Below are positions 7,854-17,041 of a stretch of 29,860 nt of DNA, in pieces. Source of the DNA: an uncultured Lachnospiraceae bacterium. GTDB lineage: Bacteria > Bacillota > Clostridia > Lachnospirales > Lachnospiraceae. The DNA is taken from NCBI GenBank assembly GCA_910585895.1, contig CAJUHY010000033.1:1-29860 (forward strand). The letters are read 5' to 3'. Made by a program: the position numbers and the translations under genes. The notes beneath the pieces are model-generated. The model did not search any database, had not been told where the DNA came from, and saw nothing but the letters and a program-made list of their open reading frames with translations. How positions within the stretch are numbered: the stretch's first letter is position 1; each line of letters starts with the position of its first letter.

Positions 7854-7950
7854 GTCAAATACCCCGCCCAAGGGGCGGGGTATTTGACCCTCGCGGCATT
7901 CGCCAAATATCCGCGCAAGCGCGGCTGCTTGGTTCATTGCTCGCGGGAAT
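7854..7950. repeat. GC-rich palindromic element (REP/MITE-like candidate)
   Basis: Positions 7854-7869 and 7873-7888 form a perfect 16-bp inverted repeat (GTCAAATACCCCGCCC and its complement) with a 3-base loop. About 20 bases on, CCGCGCAAGCGCGG (7911-7924) makes a second small hairpin, and CTCGCGG occurs near both 7890 and 7941. The block is GC-rich inside AT-rich surroundings and lies against the broken 5' end of an AlbA-type gene. There is no T-run, so a terminator is unlikely. This layout recalls REP/BIME elements or the ends of IS200/IS605-type elements, but no transposase is visible. It can only be confirmed as a repeat by finding other copies. Confidence 0.6.
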
Positions 7951-9395
7951 AAATGAAAGTGGATATAATAAGGTTATTTTCGGTGAACATAAGGTTTTTC
8001 AACGAAAATGTTTGGGAGATAATTATAGATATACAACTTTTGAACTTGCAATATTGCATTATCATGGAACAATAGAACAGATGAAGCAATGGGTTGCAAA
8101 AAATGTAGAAGAAAATGAGAAAGATGGTATAGCGGAAAGGACCTGTAAAAGGAATTGCAGAAAATCTGCTTGATAAAATTCAAAAAGAAATGCTTGGATA
8201 TAATAATTTAATTTCACCAGCGTATTTTTCTAAAATCGTACCAACGCAAGTAGATAATCGATGGATATTGGTGATTGTTGTAAGGACTGGTCAGCAACGT
8301 CCATATAAGATTCCTGAATATATAACAAGTAAAAAAGACAGAAAGTATAATTATTACATTCGTTATTTGACCAATTCAGTAAAAGCGAATCTGGAGCAGG
8401 AAAAAGAACTTATCAATATGTCAGACCAAACTCCTTTTGATTGCAGGGCTAATCATAAGGCAACATTTGACGATATTTCTCCAGTACTATTGGAAAACCA
8501 TTTGCGAAAAACAGGAAGCAGGCTTGCAAAACAGGTACGGGAACGTGGCGTAGAAGCAATTCTGGAGGATATGCAGTTATTGGAAGGAACGCAAGAGTTT
8601 AGATATATTCAGAATGTTGCTTTAATGATGTTCTGTGAGTATCCGGAAAAATTTTTCAGATATACGTTTGTCCAGATGACGTCTTTCCCGGAAGGAAGTG
8701 TTAAAAATCCAAGCCTGAGCGTTGATTATCCCAATATAACTTTATCCATATCAGGCAATTGAAGAGGCTGTTGTAAACGCGTTCTATCACAGAGATTACA
8801 TGTCTTGTGAGCCGGTAACGATTGAAATTGAACCAGACTGTATCAATATTATGAATTTTTCAGGGATAGACCGTTCTGTTTCTGAAAAAACAATTGCGGA
8901 AGGCAAAAGGTTTGTTTCAAGATATCATAGAAATCGTAGATTAGGTGAATTTTTGAAAGAATTAGATTTGTCTGAAGGACATTCGACAGGAATACCGACA
9001 ATACAAGAAGAGTTAAGAAAGAATGGTTCTATGAGAGCGGAGTTCTTTACAGATAAAGACAGAAGGGCTATGAGAATCAGGATTCCAATCCATCCAGCTT
9101 TTTTTCAGCAAACAGTGGCGAAAGATTGTTCTGGAAATATATCCAAAAACAATAGCCGAAATTTATTTGAAATTAAAGAAGAAAGGACAACGAAAAGATT
9201 ATCTAAGAAAACCGGGAGCAATTTAGTGCCATATTAAATTATATGAATGATAGGGAGTGGCATAAGACATTGGAAGTTGCTGATTTGCTAGGACTTAAGG
9301 AAACAAGAACAAAACAATTGCTAAAAGAGATGGTTGCTCTAGAAATGTTAGAGGACAACGGAAAGACAAAGGGAAAAATGTATCGTCTAAAATAA
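7937..9395 (+). pseudogene. Decayed AlbA_2 / GHKL ATP-binding protein gene
   Basis: Remains of a family with an AlbA_2 (Schlafen-like) domain followed by a RecG-C-terminal-like GHKL ATP-binding domain and a winged helix; such proteins are often regulators near mobile elements. Four frames are needed. A first part (7937 to about 8135) ends in EENEKDGIAE. A one-base shift then gives PVKGIAEN and the part with TGQQRPYK, YYIRYLTNSVKAN, PFDCRAN and MMFCEYPEKFF (to about 8740). About 50 family residues are missing at a deletion before YPYQAIEEAVVNAFYHRDY (8747 on), which continues with NRRLGEFLKELDLSEGHSTGIPTIQEEL. A last shift near 9190-9230 gives the winged helix MNDREWHKTLEVADLLGL, ending at 9395. 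The N-terminal AlbA core is not recognisable. No functional protein is expected. Confidence 0.85.
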
Positions 9396-9666
9396 TCCAT
9401 TAGGAAAAGCGACGAAATAATTTTATGAGATAAAGTCAGAGAATTGAGCTGGTACGAGCAGACGAGCGGAAAACGCTTTAACCAGTGCTTCCTTAACTAT
9501 ATTATCGGTTAACATGAAAGGGCTGTTGCACTGATAGATTCGTTCTTTTGAGCGATTCTATGGCTGGAATTTATATTAGGGCGACAGTTCTTTTTGCTTG
9601 GATTACAGTTTTGATGTTTGCTCTGCACATTCAGTTTTGAGTTTCATGATTTAAATTGTCCCAAAC
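9396..9666. other. 270-base gene-free stretch with IS-end-like sequence and hairpin
   Basis: I see no gene here. GGGCTGTTGCAC at 9520-9531 resembles the terminal bases of several insertion-sequence families. It is followed at 9536-9559 by a 10-bp hairpin with one mismatch and a TTTT loop (AGATTCGTTC / GAGCGATTCT). No matching opposite end or transposase fragment is recognisable. Together with the neighbouring pseudogene it looks like a degraded accessory insertion. Confidence 0.35.
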
Positions 9667-9695
9667 TTGCCAAAACCCAAGATATATCATATAAT
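9667..9695 (+). promoter_or_regulatory. Sigma-A promoter of the murE-rlmN operon
   Basis: TTGCCA (9667-9672), exactly 17 bases, TATAAT (9690-9695), about 35 bases ahead of the murE start. It is the best promoter match before the cluster and no other strong one is seen until 18069. Confidence 0.75.
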
Positions 9696-9730
9696 AAGCT
9701 GAATACCCATTTTAGAAAAGAGGAATGAGA

Positions 9731-11191
9731 ATGGAGCGATTGGAAAAATTGTTGGAACGCCTGGACTACACGGTGGTACAGGGAAGCATAGATAAAGAAA
9801 TTACGGAATTGGTTTATGATTCCAGAAAAGTGAAGCCAGGCTGTCTGTTTGTATGTATCAAGGGCACTGCCGTGGATGGTCATACTTTTGCCGGGGAAGC
9901 GGCGGCGAAGGGCGCCAGCGCCATTTTGGTGCAGGAAGATGTGGAGGTGGCGGAGGATGTCACAGTGATTAAGGTAGAAGACAGCCGATATGGGCTGGCG
10001 CTTTTATCCTGTGCCTGGTTTCACTATCCGGCAGAGAAATTAAAAGTTATCGGCGTTACCGGGACCAAGGGAAAGACTACAACCACCTATATGGTCAAAT
10101 CCATTTTGGAAAATGCAGGTTATAAGGTGGGGCTGATTGGCACGATTGAAGCCATTATCGGTGATAAAGTGATTCCGGCAAATAACACAACGCCGGAATC
10201 TTGGATTGTGCAGAGCTATTTCCATCAGATGGCAGAAGCAGGCTGCCAATGCGTGGTGATGGAGGTATCCTCCCAGGGGCTGATGATGCATCGTACAGCG
10301 GGGATTCCCTTTGAGATTGGTATATTTACGAACATCGAGCCGGACCATATCGGACCCGGAGAACATTCCTCTTTTGAAGAATATATGGACTGTAAAGGAA
10401 GACTGTTCAGACAGTGTAAGACAGGGATTGTCAATATGGATGATAAGCGCTGGCAGAAAGTGCTCGAGGGTCATACCTGTGAATTGGAGACATTTGGTTT
10501 TTCTGAAAATGCAGATTTAAGGGCGAAGGAGCCGCGGCTGGTGAAGAAGCCGGGATATCTTGGCGTTTCTTATAAGGCGGAAGGGCTGGTAAATACGGAA
10601 ATTGAAATTGACGTGCCTGGGAAGTTCAGCATATATAATTCCCTGACTGCGATTGCGATCTGCCGTCATTTCAAGGTAACGCTGGAGGACATGAAGCAGG
10701 CGCTGAAGGCGGCAAAGGTCAAAGGCAGGATTGAGATGGTGAAAGTCTCGGATACATTTACGCTGATGATAGATTATGCTCACAATGCTATGAGTCTTGA
10801 GAGCCTTCTGACGACGCTGGGAGAATATGAGCCCACACGTCTGGTCTGTCTGTTTGGCTGTGGGGGCAACCGCTCAAAGCTGCGCCGTTATGAAATGGGC
10901 GAGGTTTCAGGAAGACTGGCAGACCTGACAGTCATTACCTCGGATAATCCCAGGTTTGAGGAGCCTCAGGCAATCATAGACGATATTAAGGTGGGGATTG
11001 CCAGGACAGAGGGAAAATATGTGGAAATCCCCGACCGGAAAGAGGCTATCCGCTATGTGATTGACAATGGGCAGCCGGGAGACGTGATTGTCCTTGCCGG
11101 AAAAGGGCATGAAGATTACCAGGAAATTAAGGGCAGGAAATATCCTATGGATGAGAGGGTATTGATTCAGGAAATACTGGAAGACAGGTGA
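9731..11191 (+). CDS. murE: UDP-MurNAc-tripeptide synthetase MurE, DAP-type
   Basis: Cytoplasmic Mur ligase that adds the third peptide residue, most likely meso-diaminopimelate, to UDP-MurNAc-L-Ala-D-Glu with ATP. 486 residues, the usual length. The ATP loop GVTGTKGKTTT lies near residue 108, and the conserved SSQGLMMHRTAGI and NIEPDHIG stretches follow. DNPRFEEP near residue 404 matches the DNPR motif of DAP-adding enzymes; the lysine type has a different motif. ATG at 9731 is favoured over ATG at 9725 because GAGG at 9720-9723 leaves a normal 7-base gap. It is the first gene of the operon; its stop overlaps a possible GTG start of priA. A short-patch role separate from the main dcw cluster is not excluded. 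Confidence 0.95.
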   Translation: MERLEKLLERLDYTVVQGSIDKEITELVYDSRKVKPGCLFVCIKGTAVDGHTFAGEAAAKGASAILVQEDVEVAEDVTVIKVEDSRYGLALLSCAWFHYPAEKLKVIGVTGTKGKTTTTYMVKSILENAGYKVGLIGTIEAIIGDKVIPANNTTPESWIVQSYFHQMAEAGCQCVVMEVSSQGLMMHRTAGIPFEIGIFTNIEPDHIGPGEHSSFEEYMDCKGRLFRQCKTGIVNMDDKRWQKVLEGHTCELETFGFSENADLRAKEPRLVKKPGYLGVSYKAEGLVNTEIEIDVPGKFSIYNSLTAIAICRHFKVTLEDMKQALKAAKVKGRIEMVKVSDTFTLMIDYAHNAMSLESLLTTLGEYEPTRLVCLFGCGGNRSKLRRYEMGEVSGRLADLTVITSDNPRFEEPQAIIDDIKVGIARTEGKYVEIPDRKEAIRYVIDNGQPGDVIVLAGKGHEDYQEIKGRKYPMDERVLIQEILEDR

Positions 11192-11196
11192 GGCAG

Positions 11197-13440
11197 ATGG
11201 CGTTGTATGCCAATATTATCATAGATATTTCACATGAAAAACTGGATAAGACGTTTCAGTATAAGGTGCCTGACGTTTTGCAGGATGTGCTTGAGGTCGG
11301 GCAGCAGGTGGAAGTGCCTTTCGGCAATGGGAATCGAATGAACACCGGGTATGTTGTGGAGCTTACGGATACGCCGGAATTTGATGTCTCCAGGCTGAAA
11401 GAAATCGCCGGCGTGGTGGAAGGCAGCATTGCCATTGAATCGCAGCTGATTGCCCTGGCGGGCTGGCTGCGCAGGAATTATGGGGCAACCATGAACCAGG
11501 CATTGAAAACAGTGCTGCCGATTAAGCAGAAAACGAGCGTTAAGAAGCAGCGCATGGTTCGCCTTGCCCTGAGCAGGAAGAAAGCGGAGAACTGGTTGGC
11601 TGTATTTGAGAAAAAGCACAATACCGCGAGAGCCAGGCTCTTGTCTAATCTCATGGAACAAAGCCCTCTGCCGTATGAGGTAGTTACCAGAAAGCTTCAT
11701 ATGACGGCAGCAGTTGTACGTGCAATGGAAGAACTGGGGATTCTCACCGTAGAGGAGCAGCGTACCTACCGCAGTCCGCTGGGAGAAATGAAACGGGGAG
11801 GCGCAAAACCTAAACTGAACGAGGGACAAAAAGCGGCAGCAGAGCGCATCTGGGAAGATTTTTCCAGGGGGGAGAGGAACACCTATCTGCTTCACGGCGT
11901 TACCGGCAGCGGCAAGACGGCTGTATACATAGAAATTATTGAGCGGCTGGTGAGAAGCGGCAGACAGGCAATTGTGCTGATACCGGAGATTGCGCTGACG
12001 TACCAGACAGTGCTCCGTTTCTATCAGAGGTTTGGGGAGCGCGTTTCCATCCTTAATTCCAAGATGTCTGCGGGAGAGCGGTATGACCAGTTTGAACGTG
12101 CTAAAAACGGCGAACTGGATGTGATGATAGGTCCGCGTTCCGCATTATTTACGCCTTTTTCCCAATTAGGAATGATTATCATAGATGAAGAACATGAGAC
12201 AAGTTATAAAAGTGAGACCATGCCCCGCTACCATGCCCGCGAAACGGCGGTTGAGCGGGCGCGGATGGCGGGTGCAAGCGTGCTGTTAGGTTCTGCCACA
12301 CCTTCCATGGAGAGTTTCTATCATGCATTGAATGGTGATTACGTGCTGCTGCAGTTAAAGGACAGAATTGATAAAAAACCCCTGCCAACGTGTTATACTG
12401 TGGATTTGCGGGAAGAATTAAGACAGGGGAACCGTTCCATCCTCAGTGAACAGCTGCAGGAATTGTTGGAACAGCGGCTGAAAAGCCGTCAGCAGGCCAT
12501 GCTGTTCATTAACCGCCGGGGTTTGGCAGGATTTGTCTCCTGCCGTGCCTGTGGGCATGTGATGAAATGCCCGCATTGCGATGTGTCCCTGAGCCAGCAT
12601 AATAACGGTAATTTGGTGTGTCATTACTGCGGACATGCACAGAAAATACCGCCCGTTTGCCCGGAATGCGGTTCAAAGTACATTGGCGGTTTTAAGGCAG
12701 GCACCCAGAAAATTGAAGAAATCATTAAGAAACGTTTTCCCCAGGCGCGGGTTCTGCGTATGGATTTTGATACCACCCGCAGCAAAGACGGTTATGAGAA
12801 AATCCTTTCTGCATTCGCCAACCATGAGGCCGATATTTTAGTGGGTACGCAGATGATTGTCAAAGGACATGATTTTCCCAATGTTACGCTGGTGGGGATT
12901 CTGGCGGCAGATTTGTCCCTGCACATCAGTGATTTTCACGGACCGGAGCGCACGTTCCAGTTGATTACCCAGGCGGCAGGACGTGCGGGGCGGGGAAAGC
13001 TGCCGGGTGAGGTGGTTATTCAGACATACAGTCCTGACCATTATGCCATAGAGCTGGCGGCCAAACAGGATTATGAGAAATATTATCAGGCGGAGATTGG
13101 CTATCGGGAACTCTTGCATTATCCTCCCTGTGGGCATATGCTGGTGATGATGACGGCATCCTCGGATGAGATGACAGCGTTTTTGAGCATGGAGCTTCTG
13201 GCAAAAAAAGTCCGCCAGGCGCAGGACAAAGGGAAATTATCAGGTTTACAGCTGATAGGACCTACCGATGCCGCTGTTGCGAAGGTAAAAGACGTTTACC
13301 GGAGAGTGCTGTATTTCAAGCATCAGGAATATCAGACGCTTGTACAAATTAAAGATGTGCTGGAACAGTTTATTTTTCGCCACCGGGAGTTTCGCAATGT
13401 CTCGGTGCAGTTTGATTTTGACCCTATGAATGGGTTTTAG
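11197..13440 (+). CDS. priA: Primosomal protein N' (PriA), replication restart helicase
   Basis: 3'-to-5' superfamily 2 DNA helicase that recognises stalled forks and starts reloading of the replicative helicase. About 747 residues. An N-terminal 3'BD-like domain (ANIIIDISHEKLDKTFQY) is followed by the Walker A motif GVTGSGKT near residue 234 and DEEH near 329. The zinc-binding insertion with four CxxC pairs lies from about residue 449 (CRACGHVMKCPHC, CHYCG, CPECG). QAAGRAGRG is helicase motif VI. GTG at 11188, overlapping the murE stop, is an alternative start; ATG at 11197 fits the family N-terminus but has a tight GAGG spacing. Translational coupling to murE is likely. Confidence 0.96.
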   Translation: MALYANIIIDISHEKLDKTFQYKVPDVLQDVLEVGQQVEVPFGNGNRMNTGYVVELTDTPEFDVSRLKEIAGVVEGSIAIESQLIALAGWLRRNYGATMNQALKTVLPIKQKTSVKKQRMVRLALSRKKAENWLAVFEKKHNTARARLLSNLMEQSPLPYEVVTRKLHMTAAVVRAMEELGILTVEEQRTYRSPLGEMKRGGAKPKLNEGQKAAAERIWEDFSRGERNTYLLHGVTGSGKTAVYIEIIERLVRSGRQAIVLIPEIALTYQTVLRFYQRFGERVSILNSKMSAGERYDQFERAKNGELDVMIGPRSALFTPFSQLGMIIIDEEHETSYKSETMPRYHARETAVERARMAGASVLLGSATPSMESFYHALNGDYVLLQLKDRIDKKPLPTCYTVDLREELRQGNRSILSEQLQELLEQRLKSRQQAMLFINRRGLAGFVSCRACGHVMKCPHCDVSLSQHNNGNLVCHYCGHAQKIPPVCPECGSKYIGGFKAGTQKIEEIIKKRFPQARVLRMDFDTTRSKDGYEKILSAFANHEADILVGTQMIVKGHDFPNVTLVGILAADLSLHISDFHGPERTFQLITQAAGRAGRGKLPGEVVIQTYSPDHYAIELAAKQDYEKYYQAEIGYRELLHYPPCGHMLVMMTASSDEMTAFLSMELLAKKVRQAQDKGKLSGLQLIGPTDAAVAKVKDVYRRVLYFKHQEYQTLVQIKDVLEQFIFRHREFRNVSVQFDFDPMNGF

Positions 13441-13478
13441 ATAATACGCATAGAATGAATACAAGAGGAGGAAATGAT

Positions 13479-13955
13479 ATGGCAGTGCGTAACATCCGTC
13501 AGTTGGGTGACGAGATATTGAACAAGAAATGCAGGGAAATCAAGGAGGTAACACCGAGAATTCAGGAACTGATAGATGATATGCTGGAGACCATGTACGA
13601 GGCGAACGGCGTAGGGTTGGCAGCGCCGCAGGTAGGCGTATTAAAACGCCTGGTTGTGGTTGATATAGGGGAAGGTCCCATTGTGCTGATAAATCCCAGG
13701 CTTATGGAATCCAGCGGCGAGCAGACGGGGGAGGAAGCATGTCTGAGCGTTCCAGGTAAATATGGGATAGTGACACGTCCGATGAATGTAAAAATTGAGG
13801 CGTGGAACGAGGATATGGAACGTATGGAACTGGAAGGGGATGACCTTCTGGCGCGCGCTTTCTGCCATGAGATTGAGCATCTGGATGGGCATATGTATGT
13901 GGAAAGGGTTGAGGATGGGCTGCATGAGGCAGTTTACGAGGAGGAAGACGAATGA
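13479..13955 (+). CDS. def: Peptide deformylase
   Basis: Removes the formyl group from the N-terminal methionine of new proteins; Fe2+/Zn2+ hydrolase acting at the ribosome. 158 residues. Motif 1 is GVGLAAPQVG, motif 2 is EACLSVPG with the metal-binding Cys, and motif 3 is CHEIEHLDG with the HExxH metal and catalytic residues. Motif 2 has Ala where most enzymes have Gly (EGCLS); some deformylases carry this change, so activity is still expected. ATG at 13479 has GAGGAGG seven bases in front; the ATG at 13455 precedes that site and is rejected. Its last codons overlap the start of fmt (ATGA), a classic pairing of deformylation and formylation. Confidence 0.96.
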   Translation: MAVRNIRQLGDEILNKKCREIKEVTPRIQELIDDMLETMYEANGVGLAAPQVGVLKRLVVVDIGEGPIVLINPRLMESSGEQTGEEACLSVPGKYGIVTRPMNVKIEAWNEDMERMELEGDDLLARAFCHEIEHLDGHMYVERVEDGLHEAVYEEEDE

Positions 13956-14965
13956 AAGTGATTTTTATGGGTACGCCGGACTTTTCCGTGGGAACCCTGG
14001 AAGCCTTAATCGAGTCCGGACATGAGGTTGTGCTTGCCGTTACCCAGCCGGATAAGCCCAAAGGCAGAGGGAAAGCTATGCAGTTTCCGCCGGTAAAGGA
14101 AGCAGCCCTTGCCCATGGGATTGAGGTGTACCAGCCAAAGCGGGTGCGGGAGCAGGATTGTATCCAGTATCTTAGGAGATATGAAGCAGACATTATTGTG
14201 GTCGTAGCATTTGGGCAGATTTTACCCCGGGAAATCCTGGAGATGCCAAGATATGGCTGTATCAACGTTCACGCTTCCTTGCTGCCCAAATACCGTGGGG
14301 CTGCGCCGATTCAATGGGCGGTAATCAATGGGGAGCAGGTGACAGGGGTAACAACTATGCGTATGGATGAAGGACTGGATACCGGAGATATGATTCTCAA
14401 AGAAGAGGTGCGGCTTACCGCACAGGAGACTGGAGGCAGCCTTTTTGACCGTCTGGCACAGACCGGGGCAGAGCTTTGTTTGCGTACGCTTACAGCGATT
14501 GAAGACGGCACAGCCGTATACACGCCGCAGAACCATGATTTGGCGACTCATACCACGATGATTAAAAAGCAGCTGGGGGAGATTGACTGGCAGAAACCGG
14601 CGCAGGAATTGGAGCGTCTGGTTCGCGGGCTGAATCCCTGGCCGAGCGCATATACTTTCCTCAATGGCAAGACGCTGAAAATCTGGAAAGCAGCCGTGGC
14701 AGAGCAGCCAGGCCAGGAAGAGGCCAGAAATCTGCAAAATGTGCGGGAACAGGTCGGCAAGCCGGGAAGTGAGGCGCGGCAAGCAACGATTAAAATAGAA
14801 CCCGGGAGCGTTGCCTGGGTGACAAAGGACAGCCTTACAGTCCAGACTGGACAAGGGCTTTTAGAACTGCTGGAAGTACAGTTAGAGGGAAAGAAACGGA
14901 TGACAATTGATGCATTCCTGCGGGGATTTACGGTAGATAAGGGATGCAGGCTTGGAAAGGAGTGA
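13952..14965 (+). CDS. fmt: Methionyl-tRNA formyltransferase
   Basis: Formylates initiator Met-tRNA using 10-formyl-tetrahydrofolate. 337 residues, somewhat longer than the usual 310-315. The N-terminus MKVIFMGTPDFSVG and the folate-binding/catalytic signature NVHASLLPKYRGAAPIQ are clear. The C-terminal tRNA-binding domain ends in LLEVQLEGKKRM. The extra length comes from a charged, Gln/Glu-rich insertion around residues 250-275 (AEQPGQEEARNLQNVREQ) between the KIWKA strand and the conserved C-terminal barrel. It overlaps def by four bases, so the two are translationally coupled. Confidence 0.96.
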   Translation: MKVIFMGTPDFSVGTLEALIESGHEVVLAVTQPDKPKGRGKAMQFPPVKEAALAHGIEVYQPKRVREQDCIQYLRRYEADIIVVVAFGQILPREILEMPRYGCINVHASLLPKYRGAAPIQWAVINGEQVTGVTTMRMDEGLDTGDMILKEEVRLTAQETGGSLFDRLAQTGAELCLRTLTAIEDGTAVYTPQNHDLATHTTMIKKQLGEIDWQKPAQELERLVRGLNPWPSAYTFLNGKTLKIWKAAVAEQPGQEEARNLQNVREQVGKPGSEARQATIKIEPGSVAWVTKDSLTVQTGQGLLELLEVQLEGKKRMTIDAFLRGFTVDKGCRLGKE

Positions 14966-14970
14966 CCTTT

Positions 14971-15684
14971 ATGCCATTTTATGGATTTGGATTTTATTTT
15001 GACCCAACTTATATTTTAGTGATTATCGGGGCTTTGATTTGTCTGGCAGCTTCCGCGAGAGTGAAATTTACTTTCCGCAAATATAACCGTGTGCGCAGCA
15101 TGTCAGGGCTGACAGGAGCGCAGGCAGCGGAACGGATATTACGTGCAGCGGGGATTCATGACGTGAGCATTGAACATGTTTCCGGAGAGTTGTCAGACCA
15201 TTATGACCCCAGAAGAAAAGTTCTGCGTCTTTCAGACAGCACTTATGGTTCATCTTCCGTAGCGGCAGTAGGGGTGGCGGCGCATGAGTGCGGACATGCC
15301 ATCCAGCATCAGAAATCTTATGCGCCCCTGACAATCCGCGGTGCGATTGTCCCGGTGGCAAATTTCGGCTCGGCAGCTGCCTGGCCGTTGATTCTTATCG
15401 GAATGTTTATCAGCAGCCATACAGGGACGCTTTTAATTGATATCGGGATTATCTGTTTTTCTCTGGCTGTGATGTTCCAGCTTGTGACGCTGCCGGTAGA
15501 ATTCAATGCTTCCAGACGTGCAGTTCGTATTTTAGGTGAGACAGGCATCCTGGATTCACAGGAATTGAGAAGTACGAGAAAAGTTCTCGGCGCTGCCGCG
15601 CTGACGTATGTGGCAGGCGCTGCCGCTGCAATTCTGCAGCTTCTGCGTCTTTTGCTTTTGTTTGGAGGAAGAAATGACGACTGA
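14971..15684 (+). CDS. Zinc metallopeptidase, YugP/Zn_peptidase_2 family
   Basis: Membrane-anchored zinc metallopeptidase of the YugP-like family; the substrate is not known. 237 residues: an N-terminal membrane helix (residues 8-25), a cytoplasmic or membrane-facing domain with the zinc site AAHECGHAIQHQ (HExxH near residue 105), and two or three C-terminal membrane helices. SLAVMFQLVTLPVEFNASRRA is the conserved family stretch holding the third likely ligand (Glu); it is read here as two adjoining pieces, VTLPVEFNASRRA after the helix. ATG at 14971 has AAAGGAG eight bases before it; the in-frame ATG at 14944 overlaps fmt and is not favoured. Its end overlaps rsmB by 11 bases. It is commonly found in this position in Clostridia. 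Confidence 0.9.
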   Translation: MPFYGFGFYFDPTYILVIIGALICLAASARVKFTFRKYNRVRSMSGLTGAQAAERILRAAGIHDVSIEHVSGELSDHYDPRRKVLRLSDSTYGSSSVAAVGVAAHECGHAIQHQKSYAPLTIRGAIVPVANFGSAAAWPLILIGMFISSHTGTLLIDIGIICFSLAVMFQLVTLPVEFNASRRAVRILGETGILDSQELRSTRKVLGAAALTYVAGAAAAILQLLRLLLLFGGRNDD

Positions 15685-17038
15685 TGTAAATTTACGCGAA
15701 CTGGTTTTGGAAGTCCTGCTCGCTGTGACCAGGGACCATGCATACAGCCATCTTGTTATTCGGGAAATGCTGGAGAAATACCAGTATCTGAGCAAACAGG
15801 AGCGCAGTTTCTTAAAGCGCGTATGCGAGGGAACTTTGGAACAGATGATTTGGATTGATTACGTTATAAACCAGTTTTCCAGTGTCAAAGTAAATAAAAT
15901 AAAACCCATTATCCGCTGTATTTTGAGAAGCAGCGTGTATGAACTGCAGTTCATGGATGCCATTCCCGCTTCCGCTACCTGCAATGAGGCGGTAAAGCTG
16001 GCGCAGAAGCGGGGATTTCGCAACCTTAAAGGCTTTGTAAATGGCGTTTTGCGGGGTATCAGCCGCAATTTAGATGAGATTTCGCTGCCGGACCGTGTAC
16101 AGGAGCCCGTGCGCTATCTGTCAGTAAAATATTCGATGCCGGAATGGATTTTGCAGCTATGGCAGACATATCCACTGGAACAGGTAGAAGAGATTCTGCA
16201 GGCATTTCTTATGGAAGCGCCGACAGCAGTTCGCGTAAACCCTCTTAAGACCACAAAAGAAGAACTCAGACAAGAACTAATGGCAGAACATATCAAAGTC
16301 AGGGAAGACGAAGAGATTCCCGGGGCATTGTATCTGGAAGGTTATGATTTCCTGCGGAAAATCCCATCATTCCGGGAAGGGAAATTTTATGTGCAGGATA
16401 CGAGTTCCATGCAGGTGGCAATTTGTGCTGAGCCTAAGCCCGGAGATTATATTCTTGATGTCTGTGCGGCCCCTGGCGGAAAGAGTATCCATTTGGCAGA
16501 ACTGCTGTGGGAGGCAGAGAACCGGGAAGCGAAAAATGAGAAAGCAGAAAAGCAGGATTTTGTTCATTCTTCGGCCTGCGGCATGGTGGAAGCCCGGGAT
16601 TTGACCGCGCAAAAGGTCTCCCTGATTCAGGAAAATATAGACCGCTGCGGACTTTCCAATATCTGTGCGGTGCAGGCGGATGCCAGAATATTGGATGAGG
16701 AAAAGGTGGGAAAAGCGGATATTGTTATTGCGGACCTGCCTTGCTCAGGATTGGGCGTCCTCGGCAGGAAAGCAGACATCAAATACCGGGTAACCTTCGA
16801 GGAATGCTGTAAGCTGCGTGATTTGCAGAGACAAATCCTGCATACCGTGCAGCAGTATGTAAAGCCTCAGGGAATCCTGCTATACAGCACCTGTACCATT
16901 AATCCGCTGGAAAATGAAGAGAATGTCAGCTGGTTTTTGCGGGAACATGCTGATTTTCATTTGGAGCTGCAGCGGCAGATTTGGCCTGGCAAAGGTAAAA
17001 ACGACGGTTTTTTCCTGGCAAAGATGCGGAAAGGATAA
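15674..17038 (+). CDS. rsmB: 16S rRNA (cytosine-967-C5)-methyltransferase RsmB
   Basis: Methylates C967 of 16S rRNA using S-adenosylmethionine. 454 residues. An N-terminal NusB-like RNA-binding domain (about 1-140) precedes the Rossmann domain with SAM motif DVCAAPGGKS near residue 262. DLPCSGLGVLGRK near 353 and YSTCTINPLENEENV near 403 hold the two cysteines of the m5C mechanism. Between motif I and ARDLTAQKV there is an extra charged stretch of about 25 residues (EAENREAKNEKAEKQDF onward) that I do not expect in most homologues. ATG at 15674 has GGAGG at 15664-15668; the frame is open further upstream but that part overlaps the peptidase gene. Confidence 0.95.
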   Translation: MTTDVNLRELVLEVLLAVTRDHAYSHLVIREMLEKYQYLSKQERSFLKRVCEGTLEQMIWIDYVINQFSSVKVNKIKPIIRCILRSSVYELQFMDAIPASATCNEAVKLAQKRGFRNLKGFVNGVLRGISRNLDEISLPDRVQEPVRYLSVKYSMPEWILQLWQTYPLEQVEEILQAFLMEAPTAVRVNPLKTTKEELRQELMAEHIKVREDEEIPGALYLEGYDFLRKIPSFREGKFYVQDTSSMQVAICAEPKPGDYILDVCAAPGGKSIHLAELLWEAENREAKNEKAEKQDFVHSSACGMVEARDLTAQKVSLIQENIDRCGLSNICAVQADARILDEEKVGKADIVIADLPCSGLGVLGRKADIKYRVTFEECCKLRDLQRQILHTVQQYVKPQGILLYSTCTINPLENEENVSWFLREHADFHLELQRQIWPGKGKNDGFFLAKMRKG

Positions 17039-17041
17039 GTT

